The notes under the pieces: generated by a model
Told to the model about the DNA's origin: nothing
Databases searched by the model: none
Seen by the model: the letters and a program-made list of their open reading frames with translations, nothing else
Shown here: one piece after another, positions 1-7,090 of the stretch
Numbering within the stretch: position 1 is the stretch's first letter
Layout: every line of letters starts with the position of its first letter
Position numbers and translations under genes: made by a program
From: Streptomyces mangrovisoli
Lineage (GTDB): Bacteria; Actinomycetota; Actinomycetes; Streptomycetales; Streptomycetaceae
Assembly (NCBI RefSeq): GCF_000974985.2
Contig: NZ_LAVA02000011.1
Span: 147,077 to 211,076 of the forward strand
Direction: 5' to 3'
DNA length: 64,000 bases

Positions 1-747
1 GGCGAACGTGCGCATGCTCATCCGCGCGTGCCCGGCGAGATCGGCCAGGGCGAGCGGCTCGTCGAGCCGTTCCAGCGCCCAGGTCCGGGTCGCCGCGGTG
101 CTCGCGGCCCCGCTCGCCGGAACCGGGTACTCGATGTACTGCGCCTGCCCGCCGTCGCGGAACGGCGGCACCACGCAGCGCCGGGCCACGGTGTTGGCCA
201 GCTCGCTGCCGTGGTCCTCGCGCACGATGTGCAGACACACGTCCACGCCGGAGGCCGCGCCCGCCGAGGTGAGGATGCGGCCGTCGGCGACGAACAGCAC
301 GTCGGGGTCGAGCGGGATGTGCGGGAACAGGCGGCCGAAGTGCTCGGCGAGCTGCCAGTGCGTGGTCGCCCGGCGCCCGTCCAGCAGGCCCGCCGCGGCC
401 AGCACGAAGGCGCCGGTGCAGATCGAGACGATCCGCGCGTCGGGGCGGACACGGTCGAGGGCGGCGGCGATCGGGTCCGGGAGGCCGGGGGTGATCCGGT
501 CCGGGGAGGTCGGCGCGATCACCACCGTGTCGGCCGTGGCGAGGATCTCCGGCCCGTGCTCGACGGCGACGGAGAAGTCCGCGTTGGTGCGCACCGGACG
601 TCCGTCGACCGTGCAGGTCAGCACCTCGTAGTGGCCGTCGGCCGCGCCGAGGATGCGGGCCGGGATGCCCAGCTCGAAGGGGTACACGCCGTCGAGGGCC
701 AGGACGACGACCCGCTCGGGGGCCTCAGCTCGTGGTGTTCGCCGCAT
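1..747 (-). CDS. GlxA-family transcriptional regulator (3' end outside window)
   Basis: The minus-strand frame runs off the left edge, so only the first about 249 residues are present. They form a DJ-1/PfpI-type amidotransferase-like domain (opening VVVLALDGVYPFELGIPAR; nucleophile-elbow region SICTGAFVLAAAGLL; then TTHW and AASGVDVCLHIVRED). The sequence ends just as an AraC-type helix-turn-helix begins (LADLAGHARMSMRTFA). This order is that of GlxA/FtrA-type regulators, which bind DNA as AraC proteins and use the PfpI domain for sensing or dimerisation. The ATG at 747 was chosen because a TACGAT -10 box lies 6 bases upstream, giving a probable leaderless mRNA. A 14-base perfect palindrome at 764-777 lies between this gene and the divergent oxidoreductase, so that gene is its likely target. 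Ligand unknown. Confidence 0.9.
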   Translation of the reverse strand, partial: MRRTPRAEAPERVVVLALDGVYPFELGIPARILGAADGHYEVLTCTVDGRPVRTNADFSVAVEHGPEILATADTVVIAPTSPDRITPGLPDPIAAALDRVRPDARIVSICTGAFVLAAAGLLDGRRATTHWQLAEHFGRLFPHIPLDPDVLFVADGRILTSAGAASGVDVCLHIVREDHGSELANTVARRCVVPPFRDGGQAQYIEYPVPASGAASTAATRTWALERLDEPLALADLAGHARMSMRTFA

Positions 748-753
748 GGCACG

Positions 754-759
754 ATCGTA
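754..759 (-). promoter_or_regulatory. -10 box of a leaderless promoter for the GlxA-family gene
   Basis: On the minus strand TACGAT lies 6 bases before the ATG at 747. No Shine-Dalgarno sequence is visible. Transcription would start at or next to the start codon. Confidence 0.5.
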
Positions 760-763
760 TCGA

Positions 764-777
764 ATGATGGCCATCAT
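764..777. promoter_or_regulatory. Palindromic operator candidate between GlxA-family gene and oxidoreductase
   Basis: ATGATGGCCATCAT is a perfect 14-base palindrome in the 65-base divergent spacer. It lies just upstream of the GlxA -10 box (754-759), so it would overlap the spacer/-35 zone of that promoter, and about 35 bases before the oxidoreductase start. Its position fits autoregulation and control of both genes. Inference from symmetry and position only. Confidence 0.5.
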
Positions 778-812
778 GCCATTTTCCCCGGCGGCGGCAC
801 CGGGCAGGCTGA

Positions 813-1778
813 ATGACCATGAGCACTGACGACAACACCCCCACGATGCGCGCCATCGGCCAGGACGTCCTCGGCGGACCCGAGGTCCTGAAGGAGATCC
901 GGCTGCCGAAGCCCGCGCCCCGCCCCAACGAGGTACTGGTCCGGGTCCGCGCGGCCGGCGTCAACCCCACCGACTGGAAGCACCGCGCCACCGGCGGCTT
1001 CCTCGGGCAGCCGCCCTTCGTCCTGGGCTGGGACGTCTCCGGCGTGGTCGAGGCCGTCGGGATCGGCGTGGCCGCCTTCCGCCCCGGCGACGAGGTCTTC
1101 GGCATGCTGCCCTACCCGTTCGGGCACGGCTCGCACGCCGAGTACGTCATCGCCCCGGTCCGCGCCCTCACCCGCAAGCCCGCCGCGCTCGACCACGTCG
1201 AGGCGGCCGCGCTGCCGCTCGTGTCGCTGACCGCGTGGCAGGCGCTGGTGGAGACGGCCGACCTGCGCGAGGGGCAGCGGGTGCTGATCCACGCGGCGGC
1301 CGGCGGGGTCGGGCATGTCGCCGCGCAGATCGCCAAGTCCCGCGGCGCGTACGTGATCGGCACGGCCAGCGAGTCCAAGCACGACTTCCTGCGCTCGATC
1401 GGCGTGGACGAGCCGGTCGACTACCGCGCCACCGACGTCACCGAGGCGGTGCGCGACGTCGACGTCGTCCTCGACACCCTCGGCGGCGACACCTCCACGC
1501 GGTCCCTGCGCACGCTGCGGCCCGGCGGCGTCGTCGTGTCGATCCTGCCCGTGGGCTCCGCCGAGTTCTTCGAGGAGGCGGAGCGTCTCGGGGTGCGCGC
1601 GGTGCGGATGCTGGTGGACGCCGACCGGCACGGGATGCGGGCGATCGCGGACCTCGTCGAGCGGGGCGCGCTGCGCGCCACGATCGCCGGGACCTTCCCG
1701 CTGGCCGACGCGGCCAAGGCGCACGAGGTCGGCGACACCGGGCGCACCGCTGGGAAGCTGGTCCTGGTGGTGGACTGA
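813..1778 (+). CDS. NADP-dependent quinone-type oxidoreductase (MDR superfamily)
   Basis: A 321-residue zinc-independent medium-chain dehydrogenase/reductase of the quinone oxidoreductase type. The N-terminal GroES-like half includes GVNPTDWKHR and GWDVSGVVEAVG; the Rossmann half carries the nucleotide-binding HAAAGGVGHVAAQIAKSRGA. No structural-zinc cysteine cluster is seen. Such enzymes reduce quinones, enals or related carbonyls with NAD(P)H; the substrate cannot be read from sequence. A second ATG 6 bases downstream (819) could equally be used. Divergent from the GlxA-family regulator over a 65-base spacer with a palindrome, so probably regulated by it. Confidence 0.88.
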   Translation: MTMSTDDNTPTMRAIGQDVLGGPEVLKEIRLPKPAPRPNEVLVRVRAAGVNPTDWKHRATGGFLGQPPFVLGWDVSGVVEAVGIGVAAFRPGDEVFGMLPYPFGHGSHAEYVIAPVRALTRKPAALDHVEAAALPLVSLTAWQALVETADLREGQRVLIHAAAGGVGHVAAQIAKSRGAYVIGTASESKHDFLRSIGVDEPVDYRATDVTEAVRDVDVVLDTLGGDTSTRSLRTLRPGGVVVSILPVGSAEFFEEAERLGVRAVRMLVDADRHGMRAIADLVERGALRATIAGTFPLADAAKAHEVGDTGRTAGKLVLVVD

Positions 1779-2017
1779 GCGCTCTTCCCAGGAGGACCCT
1801 GTTCCCAAACCTGACGGCTCGGCACTTCCCTGTCGCCTTCGCCACAGAAAGTGGGCCCTCGAAGGCGAAGACATATGTCAATCGAACATGCTCAAATTCA
1901 CTCCATCGAGGGTAACTTGCTGAGCGGGGACGGGAATTGGGCATCCGGGGGCCGTGAGGGCCCCAGTGGCCCCCGCCGTCCCGGGCGCACCAGAGGCAGG
2001 GTGGAGGCGATGTCGTC
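1779..2017. other. 239-base intergenic region upstream of STAS gene
   Basis: No gene seen. It holds A+T-richer DNA around 1860-1960 that probably contains the STAS promoter, but I could not assign -35/-10 boxes with confidence. The word CGAGGGTAAC at 1907-1916 recurs upstream of the VanZ gene (4466-4475). Confidence 0.4.
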
Positions 2018-2398
2018 GTGGAGCAGCAACCCGCGCCGCTGTCCCGGCACTTACGCGTCCACCAGGACCGGGGCCACACGGTGCTGGAACTCCGCGGCGA
2101 GATCGACATCGCCGCGGCCACCGAGATCATGCCCGGCCTCGACCGGGCGACGGGCCGACCCGGCGCGCGCGTGGTCCTCGACCTGCGCCGGGTCGAGTTC
2201 TTCGACTGCTCGGGACTGCGGCTGATCTACCGGGCCCGGCAGCGGGTCCTCGACCACGGCGGGCAACTGCACCTCGTCTGCGACCATCCGCTGACCCTGC
2301 GGGTCTTCCGCATCACCGGCCTGTCCCAACTGCTGCCGCCGCGGCCGACGCTGGAGGCGGCACTGGGGCAGTCGGAGACGGCGTCCGGCCGCCCGTGA
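2018..2398 (+). CDS. STAS-domain anti-sigma factor antagonist
   Basis: A 126-residue single STAS domain. The hallmark segment is VVLDLRRVEFFDCSGLRLI, in which the DCSG serine is the site normally phosphorylated by an anti-sigma kinase. Family role: in its dephosphorylated form the protein captures a partner-switching anti-sigma factor and so frees a sigma factor. GTG 2018 is used, with GGAGG at 2003-2007 ten bases upstream. No anti-sigma kinase or sigma gene lies next to it, so the partner is elsewhere. The last 15 residues are a loose polar tail. Confidence 0.85.
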   Translation: MEQQPAPLSRHLRVHQDRGHTVLELRGEIDIAAATEIMPGLDRATGRPGARVVLDLRRVEFFDCSGLRLIYRARQRVLDHGGQLHLVCDHPLTLRVFRITGLSQLLPPRPTLEAALGQSETASGRP

Positions 2399-2461
2399 CG
2401 GGGGCGGCACACCCGCCGGCTCCAGCTCACCCTCCCGCTCCCGCTGCCGCTGCCCCGACGG

Positions 2462-3415
2462 CTACTCCTTGCGCGGCGCGTCGAACAGGGCGCTGACCGA
2501 CTCGCCGTTGTGGATGCGGCGGACCGCCTCCGCGAGAGCCGGGGCGATGGACAGCACGCGCAGCTTGTCGGTGTACTCCTCGGCCGGGACCGGCACGGTG
2601 TTGGTGCAGACGATCTCCAGCACGTCGCCCTGCGCGCTCAGCCGTTTCAGGGCGCCGCCCGCGAACAGCCCGTGCGTGCAGGCGATACGGATCGAGCGCG
2701 GGCCCAACTCCCGCAGCCGGTCCAGCAGTTCGAGGACGGTGCTGCCCTTGGCGATCTCGTCGTCGAGCACGATGACATCGCGGTCGGTGACCTCGCCGAT
2801 CACCGAGTTGATGTTCACCAGGTCGTCCGCGAAACGCTGTTTGGCCCCGGCGGCCACCTGCGCGCCGATCATCCGCGCGAACGCCGCGGCCTCCTTGGCA
2901 TTGCCGAGGTCCGGCGAGACGACCGTGGTGCGGGAGAGGTCGTACTGCCGGAAGTGCGCGGCCAGTTCGCGCAGCGCGTGCAGATGGTCCACCGGCACCG
3001 AGAAGAAGCCGTGCACCTGCGGCGCGTGCAGCGTCATCGCCAGCACCCGGCCCGCGCCCGCGGCCACCATCAGGTCCGCCACCAGCCGGCCGCCCAGCGA
3101 GATGCGCGGGGCGTCCTTCTTGTCGGAGCGGGCGTAGGAGTAGTGCGGCATCACGACGGTGATGCGCCCGGCGGAGGCGCCGCGGGCCGCGTCGCACATC
3201 AGCAGCAGCTCGACCAGATGCTCCTGCACCGGTCTGACCAGCGGCTGGATCAGGAAGACGTCCCGTTCCCGGCAGTTCGCCTGGAGCTGCACCTCCAGGC
3301 AGTCGTTGGCGAAGCGGCTGACCCGGGTGGGGCTGAGCGGTACGCCGAGGTGCTGGCACACCTCCTCCGCCAGCTCGGGGTGGGCGCTCCCGCTGAACAC
3401 CGCGATGTCTCGCAC
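2462..3415 (-). CDS. Ribose-phosphate pyrophosphokinase, atypical paralogue
   Basis: A 317-residue PRPP synthetase homologue, close to the usual 310-325. It has tandem type I phosphoribosyltransferase folds: N-terminal IAVFSGSAHPELAEEVCQHL; the catalytic-loop region YARSDKKDAPRISLGGRLVA; a DLHTAQ equivalent read as TLHAPQVHGFF; and the PRPP-binding loop VIVLDDEIAKGSTV, where housekeeping enzymes have DDIIDTGGT. The changed loop and shortened flexible arm suggest a specialised paralogue rather than the main Prs. Start GTG 3415 is preceded by GAGGAG six bases away. Stands alone, convergent with the STAS gene. Expected reaction: ribose-5-phosphate plus ATP to PRPP plus AMP. Confidence 0.82.
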   Translation of the reverse strand: MRDIAVFSGSAHPELAEEVCQHLGVPLSPTRVSRFANDCLEVQLQANCRERDVFLIQPLVRPVQEHLVELLLMCDAARGASAGRITVVMPHYSYARSDKKDAPRISLGGRLVADLMVAAGAGRVLAMTLHAPQVHGFFSVPVDHLHALRELAAHFRQYDLSRTTVVSPDLGNAKEAAAFARMIGAQVAAGAKQRFADDLVNINSVIGEVTDRDVIVLDDEIAKGSTVLELLDRLRELGPRSIRIACTHGLFAGGALKRLSAQGDVLEIVCTNTVPVPAEEYTDKLRVLSIAPALAEAVRRIHNGESVSALFDAPRKE

Positions 3416-3715
3416 GTCCGGCTCCTCGCATGATCGCCTCGGGCTGCGGGGGCTCATGCTACTGACCCGCCAAGCGGCACGCGACGGTGCCACCGTCCAT
3501 GTTCCCGCACGTCAGGACGGCTCGCGCGGCGAGACCGACGCCGCACTCACCCGAACGGGTGCGGACGTGGGCCCGGCGCACACGCCTCGGCCGTCCCGCG
3601 CCGGGCGCGCGCACGGGCGCCCGCGCGCCGCGGCCAGGCCGGTGGTACGCCCAACCATGCGGTCTGGCACGGGCATTGGCGGGCATCCGGAGGGGGAGAG
3701 AAGGAGGACGGTCGC
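3416..3715. other. 300-base divergent spacer between Prs paralogue and DUF4230 gene
   Basis: No supported gene. It must hold both promoters. The middle is an extremely G+C-rich alternating tract around 3598-3640. A strong ribosome-binding site, GAAGGAGG, ends it just before the ATG at 3716. Confidence 0.5.
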
Positions 3716-4396
3716 ATGACGACTTCCACAGAGCGCCCCACCAGGCGCGAGAGCCCCGCCAAGCACATGCCCGGGTGGGCCAAGGTGCTCACCGCGGTGG
3801 TCCTGGTGCTCGCCCTGCTGTTCGCGGGCATCCGGCTCGCCGTGCTGCCCGGCCTGCGTGACCTGTTCGGCACCGAGACGCACGACCGCACCGGACCGAC
3901 CCTGCTCAAGTCGATCCAGGACATGAGCCGTTACGACGCCGCCTCCGGCAACTTCCAGGTCGTGGTGGACCTGGAGAAGGACGCGAAGTACCTGCCCAGC
4001 GCGATCCGCGGCACCCGCACGCTGTACGTCGGCGCGGGCACCGTGGAGGCCTACGTCGACCTCGGGAAGGTCGGCGACGACGACGTGAAGGTCAACGCCG
4101 ACCGCACGTCCGCCACGCTGCGGCTGCCGCACGCCGCGCTCGGCACACCCGCCCTCGACGTGAACCACTCCTACGCGGTCTCCAAGCAGCGCGGGCTGCT
4201 GGACCGGCTCGGTGACCTCTTCTCCGACAACCCCGACAGCGAGCACGCCGTGCAGAAGCTGGCCGTGAAACACATCGGGGACGCGGCGAAGGACAGCGGG
4301 CTGACCACCCGCGCGGAGAGCAACACCACGGACATGCTGGAGGGCCTGCTGCACTCCCTCGGCTTCAAGGAGGTGCACGTGTCCTACGGCTCCTGA
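3716..4396 (+). CDS. DUF4230 membrane-anchored protein
   Basis: A 226-residue protein with one N-terminal membrane helix (about residues 20-44, WAKVLTAVVLVLALLFAGIR) and an extracytoplasmic domain resembling DUF4230. Recognisable parts are the opening TLLKSIQDMSRYDAASGNF, the GTRTLYVGAGTVEAYVDLG strand pair and the ARAES-like C-terminal segment. Function unknown; the family is usually a single secreted, membrane-tethered domain. The start is supported by AGAAGGAGG eight to nine bases upstream. The VanZ-type gene follows in the same direction after 118 bases. Confidence 0.8.
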   Translation: MTTSTERPTRRESPAKHMPGWAKVLTAVVLVLALLFAGIRLAVLPGLRDLFGTETHDRTGPTLLKSIQDMSRYDAASGNFQVVVDLEKDAKYLPSAIRGTRTLYVGAGTVEAYVDLGKVGDDDVKVNADRTSATLRLPHAALGTPALDVNHSYAVSKQRGLLDRLGDLFSDNPDSEHAVQKLAVKHIGDAAKDSGLTTRAESNTTDMLEGLLHSLGFKEVHVSYGS

Positions 4397-4514
4397 GGAG
4401 CGCTCCCACCGGCCGCCCGGCGCGTGCCCCGCGAGCCCTCGCGCGCCGGGATTCCTCGCCCGATTCGAGGGTAACCGGCCTACCACGCCGGCAGGTTGAC
4501 GACTGGAGGACTTG

Positions 4515-5240
4515 ATGGCCCGGGCCGAGGTACGACCGCGAACGACCTTTCGCCTGCGCAGTACGAAGCGCGACGCCGAGAGTGACGCCGAGCGGGACAC
4601 GAAGGCCGCCGCGAAGACCGGGAGGGCGGGCCGGACCGGGTGGACGGGCCGGACCGGCAAGGCGAAGAAGGCCCCCGCGGACACCAAGGGCAAGGCGAAG
4701 AAGGCCCCGGCGGACACCAAGGGCAACACCAAGGGCAAGGGGCGGGGCAAGGCCGGCGGTGCCGACGACCGCCGCCCGCTCCCCCTCGTCGCCCGGCTCG
4801 CGGCCTGCCTGTGCGCGTTCGTCTTCATGGTCGCCTTCGCCGTCGTACTGGCCCGCATCACCCTCGAGCCCTCGCCGGCGTCCGTGTCGATCGCGCACAC
4901 GAACCTGCACCCGGGCAGCACCCTCAAGCTCTATCTGGACCAGCCGGCCCTGCGCGACGCCGTCAAGCAGGTCGGCGGCAACATCCTGCTGGGCGTGCCG
5001 TTCGGGGTGCTGGTGCCGGTCGTGGCCCCGCGCGCCCGCGGGCTGCTGCGCGTGGTCGCGCTGACCGCGATCGTCATGCTGCTGGTGGAGTTCGCGCAGG
5101 GCGCGCTGGTCGCCGGGCGGGCCTTCGACATCGACGACGTCATCCTCAACACGGCGGGCGCGCTGCTGGGATACCTGGTTTTGGGCCGGCGGCTCGGGCG
5201 GGCGGTGCACGCGCGCAAGCCGCGCCGCCAGCGGGCCTGA
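4515..5240 (+). CDS. VanZ-like membrane protein with Lys/Ala-rich N-terminal repeat
   Basis: A 241-residue protein. Residues about 1-90 are a basic, disordered, presumably cytoplasmic segment containing two exact copies of the 11-residue unit GKAKKAPADTK. After it come four membrane helices with the VanZ pattern, including GGNILLGVPFGVLVP, LLVEFAQGALVAGRAFDIDD and ILNTAGALLGYL. VanZ domains are found in teicoplanin resistance and many envelope proteins; the molecular role here is unknown. ATG 4515 lies 4 bases after GGAGGA; the overlapping TTG at 4512 is possible. The repeat segment could bind acidic polymers such as teichoic acid or nucleic acid (inference). The gene ends before a strong bidirectional hairpin at 5307-5340. 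Confidence 0.82.
   Translation: MARAEVRPRTTFRLRSTKRDAESDAERDTKAAAKTGRAGRTGWTGRTGKAKKAPADTKGKAKKAPADTKGNTKGKGRGKAGGADDRRPLPLVARLAACLCAFVFMVAFAVVLARITLEPSPASVSIAHTNLHPGSTLKLYLDQPALRDAVKQVGGNILLGVPFGVLVPVVAPRARGLLRVVALTAIVMLLVEFAQGALVAGRAFDIDDVILNTAGALLGYLVLGRRLGRAVHARKPRRQRA
4656..4721 (+). repeat. Two-copy 33-base tandem repeat inside the VanZ-like gene
   Basis: Units 4656-4688 and 4689-4721 differ by a single base and encode two identical 11-residue units (GKAKKAPADTK). A shorter third echo follows. The unit is a multiple of three, so copy number can change without a frameshift. Confidence 0.85.
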
Positions 5241-5306
5241 CCCCCGGACCCGAGACGATCCCGGCACGATCCGACACGGACCCGACCCGGGCAGGACGCC
5301 ACGGGG

Positions 5307-5340
5307 CACTGAGCCGGCGGCCGCGGCCGCCGGCTCAGTG
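5307..5340. terminator. Perfect 34-base palindrome, bidirectional terminator candidate
   Basis: The stretch from CACTGAGCCGGCGGCC to its exact complement GGCCGCCGGCTCAGTG is a fully symmetrical 34-base palindrome. It lies between the convergent VanZ-like gene and the small minus-strand gene, whose stop codon (5335-5337) lies inside the right arm. There is no U-tract, as is common for actinomycete terminators. Confidence 0.7.
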
Positions 5341-5580
5341 CAGTTGCCAGGTGTACCGGTCGCCGCCCACCCAGCAGATGACGTTGGGGTCGTCCAGGTC
5401 GTGCACGACCACGCCGTACTCCGCCGCGATCTCCAGGACGTCGGTCACGGTCCGTGCCTGCCCGACCACCTCCCCCTCCACCTCGACGATCCGGAACGGC
5501 TTGGTTCCCGGCTTGCCCGGCTGCGGTCCCAGCACCAGGACCCGTGGGTGGGAGAGGAAGGGGCTCGCGATTTCGGTCAT
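5335..5580 (-). CDS. Small conserved-type hypothetical protein (81 aa)
   Basis: An 81-residue acidic protein beginning MTEIASPFLSHPRVLVLG with a central segment VVGQARTVTDVLEIAAEYG and ending VICWVGGDRYTWQLH. It has no signal peptide or membrane helix, and I recognise no domain. The ATG at 5580 is preferred over an upstream in-frame ATG at 5607 because a TACTCT -10 box lies exactly 6 bases before it and there is no Shine-Dalgarno site, suggesting a leaderless mRNA. The length and coding pattern are convincing, but no function can be assigned. Confidence 0.75.
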   Translation of the reverse strand: MTEIASPFLSHPRVLVLGPQPGKPGTKPFRIVEVEGEVVGQARTVTDVLEIAAEYGVVVHDLDDPNVICWVGGDRYTWQLH

Positions 5581-5586
5581 GAAAAG

Positions 5587-5592
5587 AGAGTA
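5587..5592 (-). promoter_or_regulatory. -10 box of a leaderless promoter for the 81-aa protein gene
   Basis: Minus-strand TACTCT ends 6 bases before the ATG at 5580. This supports the shorter start. Confidence 0.45.
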
Positions 5593-5716
5593 GATCGCGC
5601 AGCTCATCCCGCTATGTCACGGATCACCCAGCCGGCCGTCGTGCGGGGCGGCCGGGCCTGGGGAACCCTGGTGATGGACGGAGGTGGCCCGGAAAACGCT
5701 GGTGGTGGAGGTGGCG

Positions 5717-6760
5717 ATGGATCCCGTCGAGGCCCTGGACCGGATCGCCTTCCTGCTGGAGCGGTCCCTCGCGCCGACCTACCGCGTGCGCGCGTTCCGC
5801 ACCGCGGCGGGCGTGCTCGCGGCCCTGCCGCGGGGCGAGGTGGCCGAGCGGGCCGCCGCCGGGACGCTGGAGTCGCTGAAGGGCGTGGGGCCGAAGACGG
5901 CCCAGGTGGCCCGGGAGGCGCTGGCCGGCGAGGACCCCGCCTACCTGAAACGGGTGGAGGAGGAGTGCGCCGGCCCGCTCACCGAGGGCGGCACGGCGCT
6001 GCGGGCCCTGCTGCGCGGCGACTGCCATCTGCACTCGGACTGGTCGGACGGCGGCAGCCCGATCGCGGAGATGGGCCGCACGGCGGCCCGGCTCGGCCAC
6101 GCGTGGGCCGTACTGACCGACCACTCCCCGCGGCTGACCGTGGCCCGCGGCCTGTCGCCGGAGCGGCTGCGCGAACAACTGGAGCTGGTCGAGGAGCTGA
6201 ACGCGACCTGGGCGCCGTTCCGGCTGCTCACCGGGATCGAGTGCGACATCCTCGACAATGGCTCCCTCGACCAGGAGCCGGAACTTCTCGACCGGCTCGA
6301 CGTGGTCGTCGTGTCCGTGCACTCCAAGCTGCGGATGGACGCGGGCGCGATGACCCGGCGCATGGTGGCCGCCGTACGCGATCCGCACGCGGACGTCCTC
6401 GGGCACTGCACGGGACGCCTGGTCACCGGGCGGGGGCGGCCGGAGTCGCGGTTCGACGCGGACGAGGTGTTCGCCGCGTGCGCCGAGAGCGGCACGGCCG
6501 TGGAGATCAACAGCCGCCCTGAGCGGCTGGACCCGCCGCGCCGCCTGCTGCGCCGGGCGGTCGCGGCGGGCGTGCTGTTCTCCGTCGACACCGACGCGCA
6601 CGCGCCGGGCCAGCTCGACTGGCAGATCTACGGCTGCGCACGGGCGGAGGAGTGCGGGGTGCCGCCCGAACGGGTGGTCACGACCTGGACGGCCGAGGAA
6701 CTGCTGACCTGGACACGGGAGGGACGGGTGCCGGAACGCGCGGGAGCGGGCGTCACCTGA
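5717..6760 (+). CDS. PHP-domain phosphoesterase with helix-hairpin-helix N-terminus
   Basis: A 347-residue protein with two parts. Residues about 1-85 resemble the N-terminal DNA-binding part of PolX-type polymerases, with the helix-hairpin-helix LKGVGPKTAQVARE. Residues about 95-340 are a PHP metal-dependent phosphoesterase domain with ligands in GDCHLHSDWSDGG, LTDHSPR, GIECDIL, VVSVHSKL, GHCTGR and DTDAH. The nucleotidyltransferase core of a full PolX is absent. Such proteins are usually annotated as PHP-domain or histidinol-phosphatase-like proteins; a role in DNA repair or nucleotide hydrolysis is plausible but unproven. ATG 5717 is chosen because GGAGG lies 5 bases upstream; an earlier GTG (5684) is badly spaced from its Shine-Dalgarno site. 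Confidence 0.85.
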   Translation: MDPVEALDRIAFLLERSLAPTYRVRAFRTAAGVLAALPRGEVAERAAAGTLESLKGVGPKTAQVAREALAGEDPAYLKRVEEECAGPLTEGGTALRALLRGDCHLHSDWSDGGSPIAEMGRTAARLGHAWAVLTDHSPRLTVARGLSPERLREQLELVEELNATWAPFRLLTGIECDILDNGSLDQEPELLDRLDVVVVSVHSKLRMDAGAMTRRMVAAVRDPHADVLGHCTGRLVTGRGRPESRFDADEVFAACAESGTAVEINSRPERLDPPRRLLRRAVAAGVLFSVDTDAHAPGQLDWQIYGCARAEECGVPPERVVTTWTAEELLTWTREGRVPERAGAGVT

Positions 6761-7000
6761 CCACAGTGACGCAGATCACCCGATTCGGCGCGATCCGTGC
6801 GGAACACCCGACGGTGGTTCACCGTTGAACCAGCCGTGGGTGCGGATGGGACAGTGTCCCCGGGCCTCACCATCCGCCCACAGGGACGATCGTTCGGCTG
6901 AAGCCCTGTGGAGCCTTTCGCCGAGAGGCGACCGCCATCCGTACCCACCTCAGTCCGCCCCGACCGTGATCCCCCCGTCCGGTCGGGGCGTTCCCTTGCC

Positions 7001-7047
7001 CCGGAGGCTTGCTCCAGACAGCCGGAGACTTGCTCCGGACGCCGGAG
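7001..7047 (+). repeat. 20-21 base direct repeat upstream of SDR promoter
   Basis: Units 7001-7021 and 7022-7041 both read CCGGAG-R-CTTGCTCC-R-GAC, with the first six bases of a third unit at 7042-7047. Each unit contains GGAG...CTCC half-sites, so it may bind a regulator just upstream of the -35 box. Confidence 0.6.
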
Positions 7048-7052
7048 GGAAG

Positions 7053-7083
7053 TTGACTTCGAGCGCGCTCCAATTCGTAGCGT
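7053..7083 (+). promoter_or_regulatory. MerR-type promoter (19-base spacer with dyad) for SDR gene
   Basis: A -35 TTGACT (7053-7058) and a -10 TAGCGT (7078-7083) are separated by 19 bases. Within and around the spacer lies an imperfect dyad spanning 7055-7076 with the perfect core GAGCGCGCTC (7061-7070). An over-long spacer holding a dyad is the hallmark of promoters activated by MerR-family proteins. The -10 is 7 bases from the ATG, so the mRNA should be leaderless. No MerR gene lies nearby. Confidence 0.65.
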
Positions 7084-7090
7084 GCCGACC

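Larger units (their letters stand above)
6761..7090. other. 330-base gene-free control region upstream of SDR gene
   Basis: No supported gene. It contains a two-and-a-third-copy direct repeat at 7001-7047 and, next to it, a promoter with a 19-base spacer and internal dyad (7053-7083). Nothing recognisable was seen from 6761 to about 7000. Confidence 0.6.

Noticed and set aside
1907..1916. Shared word CGAGGGTAAC (also 4466-4475) as an ECF sigma promoter element
   Set aside because: No partner element at a consistent distance downstream of both copies; two occurrences of a 10-mer in 64 kb of biased DNA is weak evidence.
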